NCBI RefSeq assembly: GCF_014217545.1 | Contig: NZ_CP043178.1 | Location: forward strand, 1,550,001 to 1,614,000 | Direction of reading: 5' to 3' | DNA length: 64,000 nucleotides | Origin: Pseudarthrobacter sp. NBSH8 | GTDB taxonomy: Bacteria > Actinomycetota > Actinomycetes > Actinomycetales > Micrococcaceae | Shown: one piece after another, positions 38,436 to 47,605 of the stretch | Layout of the letters: each line of letters begins with the position of its first letter | Numbering within the stretch: position 1 is the first letter of the stretch | The notes under the pieces: generated by a model | What the model was told of the DNA's origin: nothing | Seen by the model: only the letters and a program-made list of their open reading frames with translations | The model's database searches: none | Made by a program: the position numbers and the translations under genes

Positions 38436-39776
38436 ATGGACCGCCAGCAAGAGTTTGTCCTGCGCACAATCGAGGAGCGCGACGTACGGTTCGTACGTTT
38501 GTGGTTCACCGACGTCGTGGGTTCACTCAAATCGGTGGCACTTGCCCCGGCCGAGGTTGAAGGGGCCTTTGAGGAGGGACTCGGTTTCGACGGTTCAGCC
38601 ATCGAAGGACTGGCGCGCGTGTTCGAATCGGACATGCTGGCGCAACCGGATCCGTCCACATTCCAGATCCTGCCGTGGCGTGGCGAGACGGAACAGACGT
38701 CGAGGATGTTCTGCGACATCCTGACTCCGGACGGCGAACCGTCGGCCGCGGATCCCCGCAATGTCCTCAAGCGCACGCTGGCCAAGGCCGCGGACATGGG
38801 GTTTACGTGCTACACCCACCCGGAGATCGAGTTCTACCTCCTCAAATCCCAGCAGCCCGGGCCCGACGGCGCGCCCATACCCGTTGACGAGGGCGGCTAC
38901 TTCGACCACGTTCCCGGCGGCGTGGCGCAGGACTTCCGCCGCACGGCCGTGACCATGCTGGAATCCGTGGGTATTTCGGTGGAGTTCAGCCACCATGAAG
39001 CCGGTCCCGGCCAGAACGAGATCGACCTGCGCTACGCGGACGCCCTGCAGACCGCGGACAACATCATGACGTTCCGCACGGTGATCAAGGAAGTGGCCCT
39101 CCAGCAGGGCACCTACGCCACGTTTATGCCCAAGCCCTTCACCGACCACCCCGGCTCCGGGATGCACACGCACTTCTCGCTGTTCGAGGGCGACACTAAC
39201 GCTTTTTATGAGGCGGGCGCCGAATTCCAGCTCTCCAAAACCGCCCGCCAATTCATCGCAGGCATCCTGAAGCACGCCCCCGAGTTCACCGCTGTGACCA
39301 ACCAGTTCGTGAACTCCTACAAGCGGCTCTGGGGTGGCGGCGAAGCACCGAGCTACCTCAGCTGGGGGCACAACAACCGTTCTGCCCTGGTCCGGGTCCC
39401 GCTGTACAAGCCCGGCAAGGGCCAGTCGGCCCGGATCGAATACCGCGGCATTGATTCAGCGGCGAACCCCTACCTTGCCTATGCCGTCCTGCTGGGGGCC
39501 GGACTGAAGGGGATCGAAGAAGGCTACGAGCTGCCCGCCGCAGCAGAGGACGACGTCTGGTCACTCAGCTCCGCCGAGCGTCGTGCCATGGGCCACGATC
39601 CCCTGCCCGCCAGCCTTCACGATGCCATCAGGTCCATGGAGGATTCCGAGCTGATGCCGCAGATCCTTGGTGAGCAGGTCTTCGAGCACTTCCTGCGCAA
39701 CAAGCGTGCCGAATGGCAGGACTACCGGCTCCAGGTGACGCCCTACGAACTGCAGCGCAACCTCGGCATTCTTTAG
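38436..39776 (+). CDS. glnA2: Glutamine synthetase GlnA2
   Basis: 446-residue type I glutamine synthetase paralogue. Ammonia/metal blocks are present (FTDVVGSLKSV, LGFDGSAIEG, EIEFYLL, GSGMHTHFSLF, NRSALVRVP, ARIEYRGIDSAANPYLAYA). At the place of the adenylylation Tyr of GlnA1 the sequence is DDVWSLSS (W375), so GlnE probably cannot modify it. ATG 38436 is preceded by GGAGAAGAGG. It is followed by glnE after 6 bases. The 264-base gap to panB holds no box I can name with confidence. Function in actinobacteria beyond glutamine formation is uncertain. Confidence 0.92.
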   Translation: MDRQQEFVLRTIEERDVRFVRLWFTDVVGSLKSVALAPAEVEGAFEEGLGFDGSAIEGLARVFESDMLAQPDPSTFQILPWRGETEQTSRMFCDILTPDGEPSAADPRNVLKRTLAKAADMGFTCYTHPEIEFYLLKSQQPGPDGAPIPVDEGGYFDHVPGGVAQDFRRTAVTMLESVGISVEFSHHEAGPGQNEIDLRYADALQTADNIMTFRTVIKEVALQQGTYATFMPKPFTDHPGSGMHTHFSLFEGDTNAFYEAGAEFQLSKTARQFIAGILKHAPEFTAVTNQFVNSYKRLWGGGEAPSYLSWGHNNRSALVRVPLYKPGKGQSARIEYRGIDSAANPYLAYAVLLGAGLKGIEEGYELPAAAEDDVWSLSSAERRAMGHDPLPASLHDAIRSMEDSELMPQILGEQVFEHFLRNKRAEWQDYRLQVTPYELQRNLGIL

Positions 39777-39782
39777 GCGGCG

Positions 39783-42700
39783 GTGAGCCTCGCACGCCGC
39801 CTCATCTCAGCCGGCTTCAGTGACCTGGAGAAGGGTGAGCGCTTCCTTGCTGCCCCGGAGCTGGTTGGCCTGGACCCGGACAGGATTTTCGCCGGCCTGC
39901 AGCTGGCCGCCAACCCCGACACCGCCCTGCAGTCACTGGTGCGGCTGATTGAAAAGCACCCGGGTCTCCGGGAGCTGGCGGCGGCCGATCCGGAGATCAG
40001 CGAGCCGCTCTACAGGGTGCTCGGGGCCTCCGAAGCGCTGGGGGAATTCCTTATCCGGCACCCGGAACACCTCGATGCCTTCGAAGTCACCACCAGTCCC
40101 GAGCCACTGCAGGCAGATCCGGAGCAGCTCCGCTCTGTCCTCCTGAAATCTGTCCGCGCGGAACCCGCTTCAGCCCGGCCCGTGGCAGGAATGACCGGAA
40201 CCGAGGCTTATGCGGCGCTGCGGTCGGCGTACCGCCGCGGGGTGGTGGACCTGGCGGTCAAGGACATGTGCGCCGCTGACCCGCTGGACTTTATGCCCGC
40301 CGTCGGGGCTGAGCTCGCTGATCTGGCGGGGGCCGCGATCGAAGCTGCGCTGGCAGTTTCCCGTGCCGAGGCTGCTGAGCAGTTCAGCGCCAGGGAAGTG
40401 GCCGCCGTCGGCTTGGCTGTCATCGGGATGGGCAAATGCGGAGCGCGGGAACTGAACTATATTTCCGACGTCGACGTCATTTACGTGATCGACGCCGGCG
40501 ACCTCGACGACGCCCGTGCCAACACCATCGGCACAGCCTTGGCCGCCGGCATTTCCCGGGCCATCTCGTCGGTGGCACGTGAGCCCGGCCTCTGGGAAGT
40601 GGACGCCAACCTGCGGCCGGAGGGCAAGTCCGGCCCCCTGGTCCGAACCCTCGCGTCGCACGAAAGCTACTACGCGCGCTGGGCGGAAAGCTGGGAATTC
40701 CAGGCACTCCTGAAGGCCCGGACCATCGCCGGCGACAGGGACCTGGGGGAGCGCTACGAAAAGGCCGTAGCCCCACTGATCTGGAGCTCCGCGGGCCGTG
40801 AAGGGTTCGTGGAGTCTGTGCAGGCGATGCGCCGCAGGGTCACCGAACATATCCCGGCGGCGGAGGAACAGCGGCAGATCAAGCTTGGCCGGGGCGGCCT
40901 CCGGGACGTCGAGTTCACCGTGCAGCTGCTTCAGCTGGTGCACGGAAAATCCGACGAAACCCTCCGCCGCAGGGATACCACCGCAGCCATTGCGGCCCTG
41001 TCCGCCGGGGGCTACATCGGCAGGACCGACGCCGCCGCTTTCGACCACGCCTACCGATACCTGCGGCTCCTGGAGCACCGCATCCAGCTGTTCCAGCTCC
41101 GGCGGACGCACCTGATGCCCGTCAGTGAGGCGGCACAGCGAGCCCTTGCAAAGGCAGTCCTTAGCCCTTTCTCCAATGACAGGCCACCACCGGCTTCGCT
41201 GCTGGCCACCTGGCAGAAGACCAAACGCTCTGTCCGTGAACTGCACGAGCGTATTTTCTACCGGCCGCTGCTTAACACGGCAGCCAAACTCAGCACCGAA
41301 GACGCCAGGCTGACGCCGGAGGCCGCCCAGGGCCGCCTTGCCGCACTGGGCTATCGCGATCCGAGGGGAGCGATGCGGCACATTGAGGCGTTGACCGCCG
41401 GTGTCAGCCGGCGCGCGGCATTGCAACGCCAGCTGCTGCCCATCCTGCTGGACTGGCTCGCCGAAGGCGTTGATCCCGACGCCGGGCTGCTCGCGTTCCG
41501 GCGCGTCAGTGAGGCCCTTGGCACCACCCACTGGTACCTGGGCATGCTCCGCGATTCCACCGCCGCGGCCGAACGGTTATGCAATGTGCTCTCCAACTCA
41601 CGGCTGATCGCTGACCTGTTGGAAGTGTCGCCGGAATCGGTGGCATGGCTGGGCACCAACAAGGACCTTGTGCCATTGAACTTCGAAGCCCAATGGCAGG
41701 AAATCACGGCCAAAATGTCGCGGCACGCGGACCCGGAAAACGCCATGAGGCTGATCCGGCTGATCAGGCGCCGGGAGATCCTCCGGATCGCGATCGCCGA
41801 TTCTGCCGGGCTGCTCAAGCAGGACCAGGTGGGCGCGGCGCTGGCGGACACCGACCGGGCAGCGGTGCTGGGCGCCCTGCGTGTGGCCGAAGGAATCGTC
41901 ACCGCTGAGGGACCGCTGAAGACCGCGATGCTGGTGGTGGCCATGGGCCGGCAGGGCGGCCGCGAGATCGGCTACGGCTCCGATGCCGACGTAATGTACG
42001 TGCACCGCGCGCTGCCGGGCTATACCGACGAGGAGGCGCAGGATCAGGCGGCCCGGATTGTGGCCAAGGTCTCCAGCCTGCTCACGCAGCCACTCAAACC
42101 GGCCATTATGGCCGAGCGTGTGCTGCAGATGGACGCCGATCTTCGGCCCGAAGGCAAGAACGGCGCCATGGTCCGCTCCCTCGATTCGTTTGCCGAATAT
42201 TACCGCCGCTGGTCGTTGATCTGGGAAGCGCAGGCGCTGCTGCGGGCCCGGCCCATGGCGGGCGACGACGCCCTGGCCGAAGACTTTCTTTCACTCATCG
42301 ACCCGATCAGGTACCCGGCATCGATTTCGGAGCAGGATGTCCGGGAGGTGCGCAGGGTCAAGGCGCGGGTGGAATCGGAGCGATTGCCGCGCGGCGCGGA
42401 CCCCGCACGCCACCTGAAGCTTGGCCGCGGGGGACTGAGCGACGTCGAGTGGCTGGTACAGCTGCTCCAGCTCCAGCACGCTGCCAAGCATCCGGAACTG
42501 CGGACAACGTCCACGGTGGAGGCCCTTGACGCCGCGGCTTCGCTGAACCTGCTCACGGCTGCCGACGCGAAGCTGCTGGCCGAGGCGTGGCGGCTCGCCA
42601 GCAGGATCCGGTCCGCCAACGTCATTTGGAGCGGCAGGGCTTCGGACCTGCTGCCATCTGCGCGGGGGGACCTGGAGGCGGTGGCCCGCTGGTGTGGCTA

Positions 42701-42794
42701 CGAACCAGGCCACGCGGCCGCCTTGGAAGAGGACTACCTCCGGCTGAGCCGGCGTGCGCGGGGCGTGTTCGAGAAAGCCTTCTACGGACATTAG
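39783..42794 (+). CDS. glnE: Glutamine synthetase adenylyltransferase/deadenylylase
   Basis: 1003-residue bifunctional enzyme with two nucleotidyltransferase domains: the N-terminal removase with ELNYISDVDVIYV and the C-terminal transferase with GREIGYGSDADVMYV, each followed by EVDANLRPEGKSGPLVR-like and DADLRPEGKNGAMVRS blocks and by KLGRGGLRDVEF / KLGRGGLSDVEW. The Asp pairs of both active sites are intact. Target is GlnA1 (44092). GTG 39783 follows the glnA2 stop directly, so the two are one operon. Confidence 0.95.
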   Translation: MSLARRLISAGFSDLEKGERFLAAPELVGLDPDRIFAGLQLAANPDTALQSLVRLIEKHPGLRELAAADPEISEPLYRVLGASEALGEFLIRHPEHLDAFEVTTSPEPLQADPEQLRSVLLKSVRAEPASARPVAGMTGTEAYAALRSAYRRGVVDLAVKDMCAADPLDFMPAVGAELADLAGAAIEAALAVSRAEAAEQFSAREVAAVGLAVIGMGKCGARELNYISDVDVIYVIDAGDLDDARANTIGTALAAGISRAISSVAREPGLWEVDANLRPEGKSGPLVRTLASHESYYARWAESWEFQALLKARTIAGDRDLGERYEKAVAPLIWSSAGREGFVESVQAMRRRVTEHIPAAEEQRQIKLGRGGLRDVEFTVQLLQLVHGKSDETLRRRDTTAAIAALSAGGYIGRTDAAAFDHAYRYLRLLEHRIQLFQLRRTHLMPVSEAAQRALAKAVLSPFSNDRPPPASLLATWQKTKRSVRELHERIFYRPLLNTAAKLSTEDARLTPEAAQGRLAALGYRDPRGAMRHIEALTAGVSRRAALQRQLLPILLDWLAEGVDPDAGLLAFRRVSEALGTTHWYLGMLRDSTAAAERLCNVLSNSRLIADLLEVSPESVAWLGTNKDLVPLNFEAQWQEITAKMSRHADPENAMRLIRLIRRREILRIAIADSAGLLKQDQVGAALADTDRAAVLGALRVAEGIVTAEGPLKTAMLVVAMGRQGGREIGYGSDADVMYVHRALPGYTDEEAQDQAARIVAKVSSLLTQPLKPAIMAERVLQMDADLRPEGKNGAMVRSLDSFAEYYRRWSLIWEAQALLRARPMAGDDALAEDFLSLIDPIRYPASISEQDVREVRRVKARVESERLPRGADPARHLKLGRGGLSDVEWLVQLLQLQHAAKHPELRTTSTVEALDAAASLNLLTAADAKLLAEAWRLASRIRSANVIWSGRASDLLPSARGDLEAVARWCGYEPGHAAALEEDYLRLSRRARGVFEKAFYGH

Positions 42795-42860
42795 CGGCTG
42801 TTTGGGTCCTCCCCGGAGGGCTGCAGACAGCCGCAGAGGCGCGGTGCTAGGTTGGGGGCC

Positions 42861-43304
42861 ATGGCAACGCAACTTTACGTGAACCTGCCCGTTAAGGACC
42901 TGAAGCGGTCCGTCGATTTCTTCACCGCCCTGGGCTTCTCGTTCAACCCGGACTACACCGACGAAAACGCGACCTGCATGATCATCAACGACAACGCCTT
43001 TGTCATGCTCCTGGTAGAGGGATTCTTCAAGACCTTCACCTCCAGGGACGTGGCCGACGCCACCAGTCCCACCGAAGCCATCATGGCCTTTTCGGTGGAC
43101 ACTAAGGAAGACGTCGACGCAACCGTACGCAAGGCGTTGGCCGCTGGCGGCGCCCGGTCGCAGGAGGTCCAGGACTACGGCTTTATGTACAACCACAGTT
43201 TCCAGGACCTGGACGGGCACCTGTGGGAGGTCCTATGGATGGACGCTGCCGGTCCACCGGCCGACGACGGGGCTCCCGCCGGATCAGACGGACAGCCGAC
43301 CTGA
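42861..43304 (+). CDS. VOC family protein (glyoxalase-like)
   Basis: 147-residue protein of the vicinal-oxygen-chelate fold, PhnB-like: LYVNLPVKDLKRSVDFFTALGF near the N terminus and HSFQDLDGHLWEVLWMD near the C terminus, with a Pro/Asp/Ala-rich tail. Substrate unknown. ATG 42861 follows TAGGTT (42848-42853) by seven bases, so leaderless translation is likely. The GNAT gene overlaps its last 70 bases in another frame. Confidence 0.82.
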   Translation: MATQLYVNLPVKDLKRSVDFFTALGFSFNPDYTDENATCMIINDNAFVMLLVEGFFKTFTSRDVADATSPTEAIMAFSVDTKEDVDATVRKALAAGGARSQEVQDYGFMYNHSFQDLDGHLWEVLWMDAAGPPADDGAPAGSDGQPT

Positions 43305-43831
43305 AAACCCGGGTCGATTCTGTCTGGCTGATCGCCCTGGATGACCTCGACGGTGACGCCCTTGCCATCCAGCTGGGTGAGGTAGCCAACCTTGAACTGG
43401 GCCCTGGACAAAGCAGCTTCGTTGGTGACCCGCTCCGCATGGTCCTGGCCGGACTGGAGGAGGATTCGCGGTTCCCTTATGTCGTGGAGGCTGCGGGCTA
43501 CGCCGTCGGCGTGCTGACCCTCCAGGCCGGTGCCGCGCGCCTGGCCGGCTGGCCGGACGAGGATTCCGCGTGGCTGCTACGCGGTTTACTGATCGACAGG
43601 CGCCACCAGGGGCAAGGCCTCGGACCGCTGGCGGCCACGTCCGCAGTGGACGCCGCCGCGAAACTGACCGCCAGATGCGGAACCCACGAGGCCGGCGTCG
43701 TGCTTTCCGTCAACGAAACCAACCCGGCCGGGCTGGCCGCATACCGGACCGCCGGCTTTGTGGACCAGGGGCAGTACCTGGGCGGCAGTTCCGGACCGCA
43801 ACGGACCATGTACCGGAGCTTCACAAAGTAA
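43235..43831 (+). CDS. GNAT family acetyltransferase
   Basis: About 198 residues with the GNAT core: acetyl-CoA loop LIDRRHQGQGLGPLAATSAVDAA (R/Q-x-x-G-x-G) and the C-terminal VNETNPAGLAAYRTAGFVDQG. Target unknown. The start is unsure: the conserved part begins near 43300 where no ATG/GTG/TTG exists, so translation must begin inside the VOC gene; ATG 43235 has GGGAGG five bases ahead. The first ~22 residues are then an Arg-rich run without domain character. Confidence 0.7.
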   Translation: MDGRCRSTGRRRGSRRIRRTADLKTRVDSVWLIALDDLDGDALAIQLGEVANLELGPGQSSFVGDPLRMVLAGLEEDSRFPYVVEAAGYAVGVLTLQAGAARLAGWPDEDSAWLLRGLLIDRRHQGQGLGPLAATSAVDAAAKLTARCGTHEAGVVLSVNETNPAGLAAYRTAGFVDQGQYLGGSSGPQRTMYRSFTK

Positions 43832-43893
43832 TGTTCGGCGGTTTGCATTGCCTCCGGTTCAACATTGACCGATCATGTGGATTGGCGGTGTTC

Positions 43894-43992
43894 TTCAAAC
43901 CTTGTTGGGGGGAAGGCTTGAAAAGTCTTCGTCTCGGGGAGCACATGTCAGGGGGCTGGCTCCTGGTCTCAGCACGTCTGGAGGCAGCCCCC
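43894..43992. other. Two hairpins between the GNAT gene and the glnA1 terminator
   Basis: Hairpin A: TTCAA-a-CCTT (43894-43903) pairs with AAGG-c-TTGAA (43913-43922) around a loop with six G. Hairpin B: GGGGGCTG (43951-43958) with CAGCCCCC (43985-43992), continued by CTCC/GGAG inside. With the terminator at 44006-44058 this makes three hairpins in 165 bases without a gene. Could be the 3' end of the GNAT transcript or a small RNA; no convincing promoter is seen. Confidence 0.45.
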
Positions 43993-44005
43993 ACCTTAAG
44001 GGACA

Positions 44006-44058
44006 AAAAAGTCCGCCCGGGCTGCAGCACTTTTGCTGGCAGCCCGGGCGGACTTTTT
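44006..44058. terminator. Strong bidirectional terminator GNAT / glnA1
   Basis: Perfect 20-bp arms (44006-44025 with 44039-44058) with A-run on one side and T-run on the other, so it works in both directions. The loop itself holds a CAGCA/TGCTG mini-repeat. It ends 33 bases before the glnA1 stop. Confidence 0.92.
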
Positions 44059-44091
44059 GGCGGACTGAACCGGGTTCAGCCGCGAATCTTG

Positions 44092-45516
44092 CTAGACGCC
44101 GTAGTAGAGCTCGAACTCGTACGGGTTCGGGCGCAGGGACAGCGGGCGGATCTCGTACTCGTACTTGTACTCGATCCAGGTGTCGATCAGGTCCTGGGTG
44201 AACACGCCACCGGCCTGCAAGAACTCGTTGTCCTCGCGCAGGGCCTCCAGCGCCTCTTCCAGCGAACCCGGAGCCTTCGGGATGTCCTTGGCTTCCTCGG
44301 CAGGCAGCTCGTAGAGGTCCTTGTCGATCGGAGCCGGCGGTTCGATGCGGTTCCGGATGCCGTCAATGCCGGCCATCAGCTGGGCAGCGAAGGCCAGGTA
44401 CGGGTTGGACGAGGGGTCCGGAGCGCGGAACTCGATGCGCTTGGCCTTGGGGTTGGAGCCCGTGATGGGGATACGGATTCCGGCGGAGCGGTTGCCCTGC
44501 GAGTAGACCATGTTGACCGGAGCTTCGAAGCCCTTGACCAGGCGGCGGTAGGAGTTCACCGTCGGGTTGGTGAAGGCGAGGACGGCCGAGGAGTGCTTCA
44601 GCAGGCCGCCAATGTACCAGCGGGCCATGTCGGACAGGCCGGCGTAGCCCTTTTCGTCGTAAAACAGCGGCTCGCCGTTGGTCCACAGCGACTGGTGGCA
44701 GTGCATGCCCGAACCGTTGTCGCCAAAGACCGGCTTCGGCATGAAGGTCACGGACTTGCCCCAGGAATCGGCCGTGTTCTTGATGACGTACTTGAACTTC
44801 TGCAGGTCGTCTGCGGCGTGGGTCAGGGTGGTGAACTTGTAGTTGATTTCAGCCTGGCCGGCGGAGCCTACCTCATGGTGGCTGCGCTCGACCTCGAGGC
44901 CTGCCTCATCCAGGGCGATGCACATGGCGTCGCGGAGGTCGGCCTGCTTGTCGGTGGGGGAAACGGGGAAGTAGCCGCCCTTGATGGGGGTCTTGTAGCC
45001 GAGGTTTCCCCCTTCTTCTTCGCGGCCGGTGTTCCAGTGTGCTTCTTCGGAGTCGATCTTGTAGAAGCTGCCCTCGGGGGAGGACTGGTACTGGACGTTG
45101 TCGAAGACGAAGAATTCGGCTTCCGGAGCAAAGAACGCGGTGTCGGCGATGCCTGTGGAGGCGAGGTAGGCCTCAGCCTTCTCGGCCACGCCGCGGGGGT
45201 CGCGGTGGTACGGGTCTCCGGTGCGGGGGTTCACGATGGAGAAGTTCAGCGCAAGGGTCTTCTCCATGCGGAAGGTGTCCAGGAATGCGGTGGTAACGTC
45301 CGGGATCAGCTGCATGTCGGATTCGGCGATACCCTGGAACCCGCGGATGGAGGAACCGTCGAAGAGCTGGCCGTTGATGAAGAAGTCCGCGTCGACGCTC
45401 TTTGCCGGCACGTTGAAGTGCTGCTGCACACCCGGGAGGTCGGTGAAGCGGATATCGACGAATTTAATATCTTCGTCCTTGATGAACTTGAGGACTTCGT
45501 CCGCAGTCTTGAACAT
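44092..45516 (-). CDS. glnA1: Glutamine synthetase GlnA1 (type I, adenylylated)
   Basis: 474-residue dodecameric enzyme making glutamine from glutamate, ammonia and ATP. Marks: [66 protein letters not shown] and the adenylylation loop [11 protein letters not shown] with Tyr ~402. GlnE is 1.3 kb away. AAGGAGC precedes ATG 45516. Upstream are a hairpin (45581-45603) and a GlnR-type box (45670-45685), which suggests nitrogen control. Confidence 0.96.
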   Translation of the reverse strand: MFKTADEVLKFIKDEDIKFVDIRFTDLPGVQQHFNVPAKSVDADFFINGQLFDGSSIRGFQGIAESDMQLIPDVTTAFLDTFRMEKTLALNFSIVNPRTGDPYHRDPRGVAEKAEAYLASTGIADTAFFAPEAEFFVFDNVQYQSSPEGSFYKIDSEEAHWNTGREEEGGNLGYKTPIKGGYFPVSPTDKQADLRDAMCIALDEAGLEVERSHHEVGSAGQAEINYKFTTLTHAADDLQKFKYVIKNTADSWGKSVTFMPKPVFGDNGSGMHCHQSLWTNGEPLFYDEKGYAGLSDMARWYIGGLLKHSSAVLAFTNPTVNSYRRLVKGFEAPVNMVYSQGNRSAGIRIPITGSNPKAKRIEFRAPDPSSNPYLAFAAQLMAGIDGIRNRIEPPAPIDKDLYELPAEEAKDIPKAPGSLEEALEALREDNEFLQAGGVFTQDLIDTWIEYKYEYEIRPLSLRPNPYEFELYYGV

Positions 45517-45580
45517 CTATGCTCCTTACGCATATGTAATATCTGGCTGGCAAGCCAACTGATCCAGCGCAATCCGAAGG

Positions 45581-45603
45581 GCAGGGAAACCTTGTTTCCC
45601 TGC
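45581..45603 (-). promoter_or_regulatory. Perfect hairpin in the glnA1 leader
   Basis: GCAGGGAAAC (45581-45590) and GTTTCCCTGC (45594-45603) form a perfect 10-bp stem with a 3-nt loop, 65 bases before the glnA1 ATG. No T-run follows. Either an operator-like palindrome or an mRNA leader hairpin. Confidence 0.5.
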
Positions 45604-45669
45604 TTGGGAGGTATTGCTTGAAACTGCTATCAGCCTATGGACACGTCATTTCCCGTCAGTGTCCACATT

Positions 45670-45711
45670 GTTTCGGGCAGGTTACAGAATGCCCTGATCA
45701 GGTTACAGAAT
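45670..45711 (-). promoter_or_regulatory. GlnR-type box and 13-bp direct repeat upstream of glnA1
   Basis: On the minus strand GTAAC (45685..45681), six bases, then GAAAC (45674..45670) match the GlnR consensus GTnAC-n6-GaAAC exactly. A second GTAAC lies 21 bases upstream (45706..45702), since CAGGTTACAGAAT is duplicated on the + strand (45678-45690, 45699-45711); its partner half is weak. GTGTCCACA also occurs twice (45659, 45737). The arrangement fits GlnR control of glnA1 under nitrogen limitation. Confidence 0.65.
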
Positions 45712-45800
45712 TGTCCTGAACAGCTAACGCTATCCGGTGTCCACAGTGTGGTCCAACGGTTTCCACTCTGTGGTCGGCGGTGAGTCGGTAAGCTTGGATG

Positions 45801-46238
45801 GTGGTAGATCGCAATGACATTGGTTCCTGGCTCAGCGGACCGGACACGTCCGGCATCTCAAGGTACCCGGGGGAGCGCTTGGGAATGCCTGAATCCGGTT
45901 CCGGCTCCATGGCCAGGGCAGGCAGGCGAATCCTCGCTATCGTCCTTGACTGGGGGATTGCCCTGCTGATCAGCAATTTTGCCTTTGGCGGTGACTCCTG
46001 GGCCACGTTGGCGGTATTTGCCGCGGAACAGATGCTGCTCGTGGGCACCCTTGGTTACAGCATCGGCCACCGCGTGGCCGGGATCCATGTGCTGCGCCTG
46101 GGCGGCGGACCCGCTGGTCCGATGGCCGCCGTGGTGAGGTCAGTGTTGCTGTGCCTGGTGATTCCTGCCGTAATTTTCGATCCGGACCAGCGGGGACTGC
46201 ACGACAAGGCGATGAATACGGTCCTCGTCAGACGCTAG
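45801..46238 (+). CDS. RDD family membrane protein
   Basis: 145-residue protein with a hydrophilic N terminus and three membrane segments; the family marks are ARAGRRILAIVLDWGIAL (R and D of RDD) and FDPDQRGLHDKAMNTVLV at the end. Function of the family is uncertain (transport has been suggested for some). GTG 45801 stands six bases after TAAGCT (45789-45794), which favours it over the adjacent ATG 45798. Confidence 0.85.
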   Translation: MVDRNDIGSWLSGPDTSGISRYPGERLGMPESGSGSMARAGRRILAIVLDWGIALLISNFAFGGDSWATLAVFAAEQMLLVGTLGYSIGHRVAGIHVLRLGGGPAGPMAAVVRSVLLCLVIPAVIFDPDQRGLHDKAMNTVLVRR

Positions 46239-46308
46239 CAGGGTCCATGCACCTGGCGAAGGCGGTATGCCGGCACCTCGCGGCGCGCCAATACAGTGCC
46301 GTGCCGGG

Positions 46309-46665
46309 TCAGACCCCCGCCGTTTCCTTCGTCCCGGCAGGAACGCCCGTGCGTGGCGTCAGGTAGCCGCGCTTTCCGGCCCAGCGTTCGAACGCGACCG
46401 TGGCGAACGGGAACACCGCCGACAGGCCCGCGAACAGGGCCACCACGAAGGGCCACCGCTGGAGCCGCCACAAGGCGAGGGCAGCGATGCCGTAGCCCAC
46501 AAACAGCGCACCATGGATAGGGCCGGCGATCTCCACGCCCAGTTCGGTGGTCTTGGCGATCCACTTGAAGTACATGCCCGCCAGGAGTGCAGCCCAGCTG
46601 ACGCCTTCGGCAACCGCCAGGACGCGGAAGGTCCGGACAACGAGGGTTCTTGCGGGGATCGCCAT
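46309..46665 (-). CDS. DUF3817 membrane protein
   Basis: 118-residue protein with three membrane segments (VLAVAEGVSWAALLAGMYFKW, GPIHGALFVGYGIAALAL, WPFVVALFAGLSAVFPFATV) and the family motif GPIHG. ATG 46665 is preceded by GGAAGC; an in-frame start at 46683 lacks support. Function unknown. Convergent with the RDD gene. Confidence 0.85.
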   Translation of the reverse strand: MAIPARTLVVRTFRVLAVAEGVSWAALLAGMYFKWIAKTTELGVEIAGPIHGALFVGYGIAALALWRLQRWPFVVALFAGLSAVFPFATVAFERWAGKRGYLTPRTGVPAGTKETAGV

Positions 46666-46719
46666 GTAGCTGCTTCCAATCAATGTACCGGCCTGGGTGG
46701 CCGGCGTCGGTCAGACAAA

Positions 46720-46758
46720 AACTGCCCTGGTTCCGGCGTGGCCGGAACCAGGGCAGTT
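46720..46758 (-). terminator. Terminator of the DUF4191 gene
   Basis: Perfect 18-bp stem (46720-46737 with 46741-46758, 3-nt loop). On the minus strand a T-run follows the stem. It lies 8 bases past the DUF4191 stop, between two minus-strand genes. Confidence 0.92.
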
Positions 46759-46766
46759 CAAGTGTC

Positions 46767-47519
46767 TTAGCGTCCGCGGTTGGGACGAGCTTTGTAAGGG
46801 TCGATTCCCTTGGGAATCGGGAGTCGGTTGCCCAGCGAGGAAATGCGTTTGGATACCGCATTCACCTCAAGCTTGGTCAGCTCGTTCTTGAGCTTGCCCA
46901 TCTTCTTGGCTACCTGGCTGATAGGGACCTGGCCCTCGTCGCGGCCGCTTTCGATCATGTGGACCGTGACGTTTGGGAGGATGCGCGCGAGGCGCTTACG
47001 CTCGGCGTCGAGCATCGGCTTGACGCGGATGGTGGGGCCTTCGCTGACGAGGACGACGCCGGGACGGCCGACGGCGCGGAACACGGCGTCCTGCGTGCGT
47101 GGGTTTACGGCGACCGGCTGGTCCTCGGTGATCCAGCCGCGCTTCAGCGTGCCCAGTGCAGCGCCCGAAGCTCCCGGCTGGTTCTCGATCTGGGCGAAGG
47201 CGGCGCGTTCGGCACGACGCGAGAGGATCAGGGTGGCGCCGAGGAGGCCCAGCGGAATGCCGATGAGAAGGCCAGTGATCCAGTTTTCCAGCCAATAACC
47301 CACCAGGAAGCTGACAGCCACAACACCCAGGAACACCAGCAGCATCAGCCACGGGACCATGGGATCATGGCGGCGGGTCATGTTAAAGACTTCGCCGATC
47401 TGCTTGAGCCGGCTGGGCTTCTTGACCTTTGCTTCTTTTGGCTTGCGCGAGAAGAGGCCACGTTTCGGGGCGCCAGAGGCCGCCGGAGTGCTGTTACTGG
47501 AATCAGGGGTGTTCGCCAT
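46767..47519 (-). CDS. DUF4191 membrane protein (Rv2219-like)
   Basis: 250-residue protein: a Lys-rich N terminus (~1-50), two adjacent membrane segments (PWLMLLVFLGVVAVSFLVGYW and ITGLLIGIPLGLLGATLIL, ~54-100) and a soluble C-terminal domain of ~150 residues (LKRGWITEDQPVAVNP, GRPGVVLVSEGP). It sits between lipA and glnA1 as Rv2219 does in M. tuberculosis. Function unknown. ATG 47519. Confidence 0.88.
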   Translation of the reverse strand: MANTPDSSNSTPAASGAPKRGLFSRKPKEAKVKKPSRLKQIGEVFNMTRRHDPMVPWLMLLVFLGVVAVSFLVGYWLENWITGLLIGIPLGLLGATLILSRRAERAAFAQIENQPGASGAALGTLKRGWITEDQPVAVNPRTQDAVFRAVGRPGVVLVSEGPTIRVKPMLDAERKRLARILPNVTVHMIESGRDEGQVPISQVAKKMGKLKNELTKLEVNAVSKRISSLGNRLPIPKGIDPYKARPNRGR

Positions 47520-47605
47520 AGTTCTTCAATTCTACGTGATTTATGCCTGAGGACCGGACACCGGAGAATGTCCGGTGCCGGCCCCCAGGGATACCAAACT
47601 ACGCC

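Noticed and set aside
43894..43922. 6C RNA on the minus strand (loop with six C)
   Set aside because: The described motif has two C-rich hairpins; only one such loop is present here and no terminator follows on that strand.
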